A stretch of DNA of 64,000 bases from Candidatus Methanomethylophilaceae archaeon (GTDB lineage: Archaea; Thermoplasmatota; Thermoplasmata; Methanomassiliicoccales; Methanomethylophilaceae): assembly GCA_017524805.1 (NCBI GenBank), contig JAFXUX010000030.1:37984-101983 (forward strand), read 5' to 3'. Positions within the stretch are counted from its first letter, which is position 1. Each line of letters starts with the position of its first letter. Shown piece after piece: positions 1 to 7,286 of the stretch. The notes below the pieces were generated by a model, which saw only the letters and a list, made by a program, of their open reading frames with translations, did not search any database and was not told the DNA's origin. Position numbers and translations under genes: made by a program.

Positions 1-822
1 GATCTCCACGTCTTTAGGCTCGGCATCGACATCCAGCATGACTCTGCGGGCAGCTCCTGGATCGTTCCTGCGGAATATGGCTGTCATTAGGTCGTACATA
101 TCCTTGCGGGAGTCGCGCTGGGAAAGGCCCAACGACATCTCCTCTGTCACGGTATCCGCGCCCAACGCAAGGGACTGCAGGTTTCTGATCGCCGCGCGCA
201 TGTCACCTGAGGCGTTGGCCACGATATTCTCCATTGCGGCCGGCTCCACCTTGATGCCTTCGGCTTCCGCAATTTTTCCGAGAGCCTTCGCCATGGACGA
301 AGCTGTAGATCTCTTGAACGTAATCTGAAGCGTCCCGTTCTTGATTGCGCTGCTCTTTCTGCTGAGCTCGTAGAAATCGTTGACGATGAGGATGACCGGC
401 TGCTTGGTCGACTTGATGAGATCGTTGACTGAAGACAAAGCCCCCCTATCAGAGTTCCCGAAGAAATTGTCGGCTTCGTCCAATATTATGAGCTTCCTTT
501 TGCCCTCGGAAACTGGCATATAGCTGCCGTCCTCGCCGAAGGTGTTGAATTGGGAGCCGCGCAGAGCTATCTGCTCTATGTCTTTCCCGGTGCGCTGGTC
601 GGAGGCGTTCATCTCCACGACATCCCAGCCCATCTCCTCCGCGAGAGCCAAAGCCGAGGTGGTCTTCCCTATCCCCGGCGATCCCATCAGGACTACCGCA
701 CGGAATTTGGGAATGCCTGTTTCCCACTGCTTCGCCCATTGCCTCAGAGAATTGACCGCAGAGGGATTTCCGATCACTCCGTCGAGAGTGTGAGGGCGGT
801 ATTTCTCGGTCCAATCGCTCAT
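1..822 (-). CDS. rfcL: Replication factor C large subunit (3' end beyond window)
   Basis: Large subunit of the archaeal clamp loader, which opens the PCNA ring and loads it on primed DNA with the small RFC subunits. The frame opens with MSDWTEKYRPHTLDGVIGN, the classic RFC N-terminus, followed by Walker A GSPGIGKTT near residues 48-56, the box MNASDQRTGKDI, and Walker B LIILDEADN. The AAA+ lid region follows, and the gene leaves the window at its left edge, so about 273 residues are visible. The ATG at 822 overlaps the likely TGA of the upstream zinc-ribbon gene, which indicates translational coupling. Family assignment is secure; only the length is unknown. Confidence 0.95.
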   Translation of the reverse strand, partial: MSDWTEKYRPHTLDGVIGNPSAVNSLRQWAKQWETGIPKFRAVVLMGSPGIGKTTSALALAEEMGWDVVEMNASDQRTGKDIEQIALRGSQFNTFGEDGSYMPVSEGKRKLIILDEADNFFGNSDRGALSSVNDLIKSTKQPVILIVNDFYELSRKSSAIKNGTLQITFKRSTASSMAKALGKIAEAEGIKVEPAAMENIVANASGDMRAAIRNLQSLALGADTVTEEMSLGLSQRDSRKDMYDLMTAIFRRNDPGAARRVMLDVDAEPKDVEI

Positions 823-1285
823 TTGTAAGGCCCCTCATGATGACGATCCTGAATATGTCGACCGCCTGATAGATGTAAAGGCCGACGTTCAGCAGGACCA
901 TAATAAGGCTGTTCCCCGCCGAGAGGATGATGTACCAATATATGGCGGTCATCGACAGGAACATTCCTCCCCTTATCCATTCCTTCATGATGAGATGTCC
1001 CAGCCCCAGTATCGGAATGAAACCGGCGATGAGCGCGGTGAACATAGCGATGGCCCCATACTTTCCGAATCCGATTCTGATCGGGGCGGCCGTAGGAAGC
1101 TTGGCGCCGCATTTGCCGCAGTAAAGCTCTCCGATCCCGGTCTCCGCGCCGCAGCTGGGGCAAAAGCTGGCCTGACCGCCGTCGTCATTGATGGGATACG
1201 CCTTCGATTTCAGGCATCCGCACTTGTAGCAGAAATCAGAATCGCCTGGTATCTCGCTTCCGCATTCAGAGCATATGTATCTCAT
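819..1285 (-). CDS. Double zinc-ribbon membrane protein, probable single-base frameshift at 3' end
   Basis: Two four-cysteine zinc ribbons lie at the N-terminus (CSEC then CYKC near residues 5-22, CPSC then CGKC near 43-60), followed by two or three hydrophobic segments (about 72-150). This is a common archaeal layout of a cytoplasmic zinc finger on a small membrane protein; its function is unknown. The start ATG overlaps the read-through stop of the ABC ATPase upstream. As given, the frame does not stop at its natural end: it continues to position 449 through the start of rfcL as Arg/Ser/Gly-rich noise. One extra G in the four-base run at 831-834 would end the protein as MRGPYK with a TGA at 819-821 overlapping the rfcL ATG. 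I therefore give 819 as the end, with the caveat that the sequence shown is out of frame for the last codons. Confidence 0.6.
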
Positions 1286-2082
1286 TCGGTTCCTCCGGCC
1301 AATCTCATCGAGTACAATCCGTCATGGAAACCAACCTTTATATTGTCTCCATATAGCTCGGAGATCTAAGCGTCGGTGAGGAGATCTTCTTTCCTTCCGT
1401 CGCAGAAGACCTCGCCGTCTTTGATCATTATGATGCGGCCCATGGATTCTGGGATGTCGGTAAGGTCATGGGTGATCATCGCTATGCTAACCCCTCTGGC
1501 CATGAGGATGTCGAACATCGCGCGGAACTTCGATTTCATCACGATGTCAAGGCCGGTCATGGGCTCATCCAGCACAAGAAGGTCTGGCGAAGTGGCCATT
1601 GCCCTGGCGATCAGGACGCGCCTCATCTCTCCCAAAGACAGGTTCTCGATTGCCCTGTCCAGAACGTCCTCCACGCCCATCATCACCGCCGCCGACCTGG
1701 CAGCCGAAGCCATCTCCGGGGTGACCTGCATGTTGCGGAAGATATCCATGCTGCTGAAGAACCCTGAGCAGATGACCTCGAACGAAGTTGTGTCCGGACG
1801 GAATCTGTTCTGAAGATCCATTGACACCACGCCCATCTTGCCGCGTATATCGAAGATATTCCAGCGGTCCCTGCCGAATATCCTTATTCTGCCTGGTTTG
1901 TCCTCGTCATAGTACGGGAGTATGTCCCCGCGGAGAAGCTTGATCAATGTCGTCTTTCCGGAACCGTTGGGGCCGATGACCGCGACATTCTCGCCTTTGC
2001 GGATGGTCATGGTCACGTTTTTGAGTATGTACTTGCCGTCCCTTCTCACGGAAACGTTCTCAAGCTCCAGCGCGGATTCCAT
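1282..2082 (-). CDS. ABC transporter ATP-binding protein with in-frame TAG (likely pyrrolysine at residue 239)
   Basis: ATPase subunit of an ABC system. Walker A is GPNGSGKTT near residue 37, the signature is NLSLGEMRR, and Walker B is DLLVLDEPMTGLD followed by the H-loop MITHDL. A standard reading ends at TAG (1366-1368) after 238 residues. In the same frame, 27 more codons follow, beginning ISELYGDNIKVGFHDGLYS, before TGA at 1282-1284. A SELYG..I.V....G.YS tail is typical of the C-terminus of this ATPase group, and the TGA overlaps the ATG of the next gene (ATGA). Both points argue that TAG is translated. No permease lies beside it, so the substrate is unknown; a stand-alone or energy-coupling role is possible. 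The start at 2082 matches the family N-terminus. Confidence 0.85.
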
Positions 2083-2156
2083 GGATGCCCATCGCCAAGC
2101 CGTACTTAGTTTGTTCCTTTTGGGATGGGAAAGCCTATGGGAAAACCGAAAATGAA

Positions 2157-2172
2157 GGGGGCGCTAACCCCC
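2157..2172 (-). terminator. G/C-run hairpin terminator after the symporter gene
   Basis: Five G and five C residues face each other across a six-base loop (2157-2161 and 2168-2172). On the minus strand the hairpin follows the symporter stop and runs into T-rich sequence. Confidence 0.6.
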
Positions 2173-2180
2173 GTTTTGGC

Positions 2181-3821
2181 TCAGGTTGATAGCCGCTCTT
2201 TCTTCGTCATCATAACCATGATGGCCATGGTCAGAATCGACACCGGCAGAGCGATCACCAGCGGATCGACGTAAGCGATCATATTGTCGGGCATGAGCAC
2301 CGCCTGCCCGGTGAGCATCTTGCAGATCGGAAGGAATATGCTCATTCCGCTGTTCACGAAGAGCGCGAGGAACACATAGCTGACCGTGCCGACGGTGATG
2401 CTGGCCAATGCGGCCTTCTTGCTGGGATTCTTGGAGTATACCGCGTGGAAATAAGCCGGAAGCAGCGCCGCGGCCGTCATCCCCATGAAGAGGGAGGTTG
2501 CCTTGGCAATGATGTCCTTGGGCATCACGTAGCAATACACGACGACGATGACCATCATGACGGCGATGACTATGCGGCTGATGCGCACAGAGGATTCGTG
2601 GGTCTCCTTGCCCTGCCTCTTCGACCTTATGATTTCGTACAGATCGTACCCTCCGGCGGCACCGATGGTGTGCATCAGGGCGCTGATGGTGGATATCGAA
2701 GCGCAAATCAGGGACAGGAGGAACAGGGAGACGAAGATGTCGCCGTAGGTGGTTCCTGAGAATATCTCGAGGATGTACTGCGGGATGATGAAATCCGTCC
2801 CCAATCCGAGCCCGCTGATGTATTGGAACGAAGTGAGCCCGTATTGGTCGTCGAAATATCCGTTGCTGAGGGATCCGACGGTGTATGCGGAACCGACGAT
2901 CACGAACATGAAGATGGATCCGATGATCAGTGATTTGTTCAGGTCTCTGTCGCTCTTGGCGGACATGAACCTGACCACGAGCTGGGGCTGGGTGAGCGCA
3001 CCTATGCCGACTCCCATCAGGAACGAGGTGACCACAGTGAGCCACTCTTTGGATCCGAACTCTGCGCTGGACGTCCATCCGCGGAACCCATCCAGCACGC
3101 CCAGATTGGTCTCGCCTATCTTCTCGTCCCAAAGGTTGGTGAGCTGCTCCGAGCCTGCTCCGAAGCCTCCGAAGTAAACGATGGTGACGACGAATATCGC
3201 GACCATTCCTACGAACATGATCGCGGCCTGGAACGCGTCGTTGTACATGACGGCGATTATCCCTCCGTAGACGACATAGACGGCCACGATGAGCGAGAGA
3301 GCAAGCAGAATGTAGTTGTAATAATCGGTGAGGCCGGTGATGACCGCCAGGGAATTGACCCCGCCCTTGAGGACCGCGGCGGTGTAAATGGGCATCATCA
3401 CGAAGATGACGATCGCGGTGAAAGCGCGGATCCCTTTGGAATCGTAGGCTTTCCCGAGAAGGTCCGCGAAGGTGGACGCCCCAAGCTTCTTGCCCAGGCG
3501 CCTGGTCCTCCTTCCGAACACGAGGAACGCCACGATCAGACCGACGGCCAGATTCAGGAAGCAGAGCCACATCAGAGTCATTCCGTGGACCGCGGACTGG
3601 CCGCCGAATCCGATGACCGCGGATGCGCTGAGGAAAGTTGCTCCGTAGGAAAGCGCTATGACGATCGGCCCGGTCTTCCCCCTTCCCAGAAGGAACTCGT
3701 TCTGATCGTTCTTTGTATTCTTATAGCCGTACCAGCCCAGAAGGACGGTTATGATGACGAAAACGACCGTCATCGCTCCGAAGAGAGTCAGATTGACGCC
3801 TTCAACTGCCATCCTCTTCAT
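2181..3821 (-). CDS. Sodium:solute symporter (SSS family)
   Basis: A 546-residue polytopic membrane protein of the sodium/solute symporter family, with about 13 predicted membrane spans starting at residues 10-27. Family-like segments include the early ALSYGATFLSASAVIGFGG stretch and the GGIIAVMYNDAFQAAIMF segment in the middle. Its relatives import proline, pantothenate, carboxylates or nucleosides; the substrate cannot be read from sequence. It follows a 44-residue single-span protein and overlaps it by 20 bp, the arrangement seen for symporters with a small accessory subunit. A G/C hairpin follows the stop. Confidence 0.9.
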   Translation of the reverse strand: MKRMAVEGVNLTLFGAMTVVFVIITVLLGWYGYKNTKNDQNEFLLGRGKTGPIVIALSYGATFLSASAVIGFGGQSAVHGMTLMWLCFLNLAVGLIVAFLVFGRRTRRLGKKLGASTFADLLGKAYDSKGIRAFTAIVIFVMMPIYTAAVLKGGVNSLAVITGLTDYYNYILLALSLIVAVYVVYGGIIAVMYNDAFQAAIMFVGMVAIFVVTIVYFGGFGAGSEQLTNLWDEKIGETNLGVLDGFRGWTSSAEFGSKEWLTVVTSFLMGVGIGALTQPQLVVRFMSAKSDRDLNKSLIIGSIFMFVIVGSAYTVGSLSNGYFDDQYGLTSFQYISGLGLGTDFIIPQYILEIFSGTTYGDIFVSLFLLSLICASISTISALMHTIGAAGGYDLYEIIRSKRQGKETHESSVRISRIVIAVMMVIVVVYCYVMPKDIIAKATSLFMGMTAAALLPAYFHAVYSKNPSKKAALASITVGTVSYVFLALFVNSGMSIFLPICKMLTGQAVLMPDNMIAYVDPLVIALPVSILTMAIMVMMTKKERLST

Positions 3822-3936
3822 CCTCCTCCGCGGATCCGCCTTTCATATAGCCGTATATGCAGCAAAATACGACGCACGCAAAGCAGCCGATATAGGCCAT
3901 CCAGATCCATGGGTCGGGTATTCCTAACAGAGTCAT
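3802..3936 (-). CDS. Symporter small accessory protein
   Basis: A 44-residue protein beginning MTLLGIPDPWIWMAYIG, with one hydrophobic segment (about residues 10-30) rich in Cys and an acidic tail EEDEEDGS. The L.GI.DPW.W.AY start is what I know from the small accessory proteins encoded just before SSS symporters in methanogens. A GGTGAA ribosome site lies 5 nt before the ATG, and a TATA box (TTATATATGG on the minus strand, 3993-4002) lies about 60 bp upstream, so this gene leads the symporter operon. It probably assists assembly or stability of the symporter (inference). Confidence 0.8.
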   Translation of the reverse strand: MTLLGIPDPWIWMAYIGCFACVVFCCIYGYMKGGSAEEDEEDGS

Positions 3937-4032
3937 TTGATTCACCGTGTTGCGTGCTAACAATTGTCACGCTTAACAGCCAATAGGCGATTCCATATAT
4001 AATAGTTGCAGAAAAGGCGATAAGAAGTTTGG

Positions 4033-4047
4033 GAGGGGAGACCCCTC
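4033..4047 (-). terminator. Hairpin terminator overlapping the tyrS stop
   Basis: GAGGGG and CCCCTC (4033-4038, 4042-4047) form a tight stem with a three-base loop right at the tyrS stop codon. It separates tyrS from the symporter promoter. Confidence 0.5.
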
Positions 4048-5146
4048 AGATCTCCCTTCCGATGGCTTCGCAGAACTTCCTGTAATTGCCCGGGTTCCTC
4101 TCGAAATACTCGCGGGAACCGGCGAGGCTGTCGGATATGCCTTTCGCCACGGCATGCTTGAGGTCGTTGGGGTGGAGGCCGTTCTGGTAGGCCTTCTCGA
4201 GCTCCTCGTAGCTGGCGACCTCGAAGGATCCGCCGTATTTCTCCGGCCTCTCGATCCTGAGCTTGGCGCCGTTCGAGAAGAGGAGCAGCCTGGCGATCTC
4301 CAAGACCGGGTTGCCGGTGGTGGCTTCTCCGCCTTCCTCGGTCTTGTCCACCTTGATGACGGAATTGTCGTATTCTCCCGGCATCGGGCAGAAGGCTCCG
4401 CGGAGCTTCTTCTCTATGTCCTCTGGCTTATCGTGGATGAGAATTCCGGAATCCGGCTTGGATTTGGACATCTTTGATGCGGCCGGATCCATGCGGTTCA
4501 TCGCTTTGAGTCCGGGGACAAGCGGGGTGTGTATAGCAACAGGAGCTTTCCATCCGCATTTCTTGGCGACGTCGCGGGCGAGCATATGCGCCCTCCTCTG
4601 ATCCAATCCGCCGTATCCGATGTCTATGTCCATCTTGAAAATGTCGGCTGGCTGCATGAGAGGATAGAGCATCATGGAGGTCTTGACCTCGTCGTTGTCC
4701 GCTTTGCGTCCCATGATGGTCATGGCGCGCTTGACTCTGGCGATGGAAGTCTCGCTGCCGATTTTGATGACGGTCGCCCAGTAATCGTTGTCGAGAATCT
4801 CGGATGCCATGACGAAGTTTACTTTATCCCTGGGGATGCCGAGGGATTCGAAGCTGTCCTTCATGTATTCGGCGCAGAGCTGGATGGTTTCGAGCGAGCC
4901 TCCGAGCTTCCCGTTGATCTGGGCGTGCCAATCGGCGAAGAAGATTATGACCTCCAATCCCGCCTCGATATAATCCCTGATTTTATTGGCTACGAGCATC
5001 CACCCGAAGTGGCAGAGGCCGGATGGTTCGAACCCGATGTACAGCCTTGGGTGCTCCTTCTCGGCGAGCAGCTTTTTCAGGGACTCCTCGTCGACGACTT
5101 CGAGCGTGTTCCTCGTGATGAGGTTGAATCTTTCTTCGATGTCCAT
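4046..5146 (-). CDS. tyrS: Tyrosine--tRNA ligase
   Basis: Class I aminoacyl-tRNA synthetase that charges tRNA-Tyr. The archaeal/eukaryotic-type catalytic core is clear: YIGFEPSGLCHFGW carries the HIGH-equivalent HFGW, and KMSKSKPDSGI carries the KMSKS loop. I start the protein at MDIEERFNLITRN (366 residues), which is the family N-terminus. A TATA box (TTTTTATACC on the minus strand, about 5165-5172) sits about 22 bp upstream, so the message is probably leaderless. An upstream extension to 5209 is open but crosses this promoter. Transcribed away from the small winged-helix gene at 5238. Confidence 0.95.
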   Translation of the reverse strand: MDIEERFNLITRNTLEVVDEESLKKLLAEKEHPRLYIGFEPSGLCHFGWMLVANKIRDYIEAGLEVIIFFADWHAQINGKLGGSLETIQLCAEYMKDSFESLGIPRDKVNFVMASEILDNDYWATVIKIGSETSIARVKRAMTIMGRKADNDEVKTSMMLYPLMQPADIFKMDIDIGYGGLDQRRAHMLARDVAKKCGWKAPVAIHTPLVPGLKAMNRMDPAASKMSKSKPDSGILIHDKPEDIEKKLRGAFCPMPGEYDNSVIKVDKTEEGGEATTGNPVLEIARLLLFSNGAKLRIERPEKYGGSFEVASYEELEKAYQNGLHPNDLKHAVAKGISDSLAGSREYFERNPGNYRKFCEAIGREI

Positions 5147-5237
5147 GCCCACACGCATGCGGAAACGGTATAAAAACTGCCCGAAATCGCTGGCAAATTT
5201 CTTATTCAACGCTGGCGTTTACCCTTCGGGGGATAAT

Positions 5238-5552
5238 ATGGCCGTCGGCAAGGCGACTCTCCAAGTCAACGAGGAAATGGATAAGCTCTTCCGCATGCTC
5301 AGCATGATCCGCATGATAGAGGCGAACCAGCCGATAGGGATCATCAAACTGTCGGAGGCGCTGGATCAGCCCCGCCATAAAGTGAGATATCTCCTGCGCC
5401 TTCTGGAAAAGGACGGTGTCATCGCCCCTTCCTCCAACGGATGCGTCCTCAAGCCCGGATACGAGGAATATGTCAGAGACCAGCTGTCCGAATTGGGCAA
5501 GCTCAGAGACAGGATCGACGAGATCGAAGCGGCTTTTGACGACAATCTCTGA
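5238..5552 (+). CDS. Small winged-helix transcriptional regulator
   Basis: A 104-residue protein starting MAVGKATLQVNEEMDKLFR after a GGGGGA ribosome site. Residues 15-75 form a winged helix (IKLSEALDQPRHKVRYLLRLLEKDG includes the recognition helix), and the C-terminus (about 80-104) is a short acidic coiled coil that probably dimerises it. This matches the archaeal class of predicted regulators with a C-terminal coiled coil. It diverges from tyrS and converges on the methyltransferase gene. Its target is unknown. Confidence 0.75.
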   Translation: MAVGKATLQVNEEMDKLFRMLSMIRMIEANQPIGIIKLSEALDQPRHKVRYLLRLLEKDGVIAPSSNGCVLKPGYEEYVRDQLSELGKLRDRIDEIEAAFDDNL

Positions 5553-5591
5553 ATCTTCTGCGCTTCTGCTGGATGGGCTAGCCGGACCCTC

Positions 5592-7037
5592 TCATCCTTT
5601 GCATGCTCTGATTGCGAATCCCTTGGATGATATTCTATCCGCGCTCGGGGGCAGGGTCGGATCCTTGAACGGCTTCGCGGATGCCGGCATGCCCAAACGA
5701 GCAAGAACCTCCAGATCCCATTGCGGTCTCATCTCCTCGGTCAGAGGGAGGCGGGACATGATATCCTCCGTGATGGAAGTGCCTCCGAAACCAAGATCGC
5801 GGCGGACGTACATGGGCATATCTTCGGCGGATATCCCGCTCAGCTCTTTCTTCCATTGGCCGTCTGTGACTAGAAGAACCCCGCCTTTCCTCAGCACGCG
5901 GCAGGCTTCCCTATAAGCTCCCTCTGGATTGTGCAGACACCAAACGGCATTGCGCATGACGACGGCGTCGAATGTCCCGCTATCGAAGGGCAGATCGGCA
6001 GCATCGCCGACTTGCATGATCCCTTCCGGCGAATTGAGCCGGGCCAATTCTATGGCAAGCCTGTTCGAATCGATGCCGATCGCTTCATACCCTGCTCTGC
6101 GAAGGGCCTCAGTAACAGCGCCTCCTCCGCATCCGACATCAAGGACCTTAGACCCTTCCGGCAGCCCCAGGGAGCGGACATATGCTTCGGCAGACCCGTT
6201 TTCCAGCGCCATCGCCGAATGCGCGCTCATGCATCCTGAAATCCCGCCCCAATACTCGTCCAAGAATACTCTGTCATACTCTTCTGGCGATGGTTTGCGG
6301 GCTGAGACCGAGAAATATTCCATCAGCTGGTATGTGCTCTTGGAATTCGGCTTTTTAAGGGAGGGGATCTCATCGTTTGCTGCAATGTCGACGAAACGCA
6401 GCTTCTTGAGGACGTTGGCATCCCATTTCGGGCGGTCGGTGCCGGCCATGGGGCGGGTCTCCCAGTATTCGGCTCTGATGTGGAAATCATCGCGGTCATC
6501 ATCGTGGAGCCTGCCATCCAATATGTCCTGGCGCATAAGACGGAGGTAATCCAACCCAATAGATTCGTCGAACTGGTTGCGATAGTAGTTCGCGTCTACA
6601 ACCAGGATAACGCCGTTCGGAGCGAGAACTCTGCGCCACTCTCTGTAACAGACTTCCAAATCCGGAAGCGTCCAAGTGACGTTGCGATTGACTATCAGAT
6701 CGAAGGTATCGTCAGGGAAATCCAGATCATCCGCGCTCATCAGACGGAACTCCGCCTTGACGCCCTGCTGCCTGGCGTTGTCCCTGGCAGCTTCGACCAT
6801 CGCTTCCGTCGCATCTATCCCGATGCAATCATGGCCGGCCCTGTTCAGAATGACCGTGAAAAATCCTGGGCCGGTTCCGATGTCCAAAACCTTGAGGCGA
6901 TCTTTTTTGGGGGCGAAAGAAAGCAGGTATCCCAGCCACATCTCTTCCTCCTCATTCTGAAATGAATCTTGGATGTGTTTCTTATATCCCTTCGCGGAAC
7001 GGGTCCAGTAGTCTATCGTGATCTCCTCGGCGTCCAT
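5592..7037 (-). CDS. Tandem two-domain class I SAM-dependent methyltransferase
   Basis: A 481-residue fusion of two Methyltransf_11-type domains. The first has VLDIGTGPGFF at about residue 50 and GIDATEAMVEAAR; the second has VLDVGCGGGA near residue 300 and GIDSNRLAIELAR, each with the post-I acidic residue that binds the SAM ribose. The two halves look like diverged copies, suggesting internal duplication. It diverges from a FecCD-type importer and shares an AT-rich promoter region with it, so co-regulation is likely. A role in modifying or using the imported metal, siderophore or corrinoid is inference only. Confidence 0.85.
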   Translation of the reverse strand: MDAEEITIDYWTRSAKGYKKHIQDSFQNEEEEMWLGYLLSFAPKKDRLKVLDIGTGPGFFTVILNRAGHDCIGIDATEAMVEAARDNARQQGVKAEFRLMSADDLDFPDDTFDLIVNRNVTWTLPDLEVCYREWRRVLAPNGVILVVDANYYRNQFDESIGLDYLRLMRQDILDGRLHDDDRDDFHIRAEYWETRPMAGTDRPKWDANVLKKLRFVDIAANDEIPSLKKPNSKSTYQLMEYFSVSARKPSPEEYDRVFLDEYWGGISGCMSAHSAMALENGSAEAYVRSLGLPEGSKVLDVGCGGGAVTEALRRAGYEAIGIDSNRLAIELARLNSPEGIMQVGDAADLPFDSGTFDAVVMRNAVWCLHNPEGAYREACRVLRKGGVLLVTDGQWKKELSGISAEDMPMYVRRDLGFGGTSITEDIMSRLPLTEEMRPQWDLEVLARLGMPASAKPFKDPTLPPSADRISSKGFAIRACKG

Positions 7038-7130
7038 GCTTGCACCTGATAATAGGATTACTATGACAACTAAAATAAAATGCTGTTGACAACACTAAAA
7101 TAACAATTAAATGAAAAAAGCATACGCTAC

Positions 7131-7280
7131 ATATCAAATTTAGAATTACTTATAGTAATTTAAAAGATATTATCAATTGAATACATCTAAATAATTTGAT
7201 ATTTATATTTTTCTTAGTACTATTGTAAGGAGAAGTATTTATAAAATCAAATAGTTAAGATACTGGATAGTATATCCAGT
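7131..7280. promoter_or_regulatory. Divergent promoter region with palindromes (methyltransferase / metal ABC importer)
   Basis: The 249-bp gap between the divergent genes is strikingly AT-rich. It holds a perfect palindrome AATTACTTATAGTAATT (7144-7160), ten-base arms ATATCAAATT and AATTTGATAT (7131-7140, 7193-7202), a TATA box TATTTATAAAA near 7237-7247 serving the importer, and an inverted repeat ACTGGAT/ATCCAGT (7262-7280) between that TATA box and the ATG at 7287. The last lies just before the GTGAT ribosome site and would act as an operator over the transcription start or as an RNA hairpin over the ribosome site. Confidence 0.55.
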
Positions 7281-7286
7281 GATATC

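Noticed and set aside
449..818. C-terminal extension of the zinc-ribbon protein over rfcL
   Set aside because: Composition is that of an out-of-frame reading, and rfcL is certain in the other frame.
2164..3570. 468-codon frame within the symporter gene
   Set aside because: Same-strand shifted frame of the symporter, Arg/His-rich composition, no start context.
4529..5173. 214-codon frame antisense to tyrS
   Set aside because: Shadow of tyrS codons with no independent start signals.
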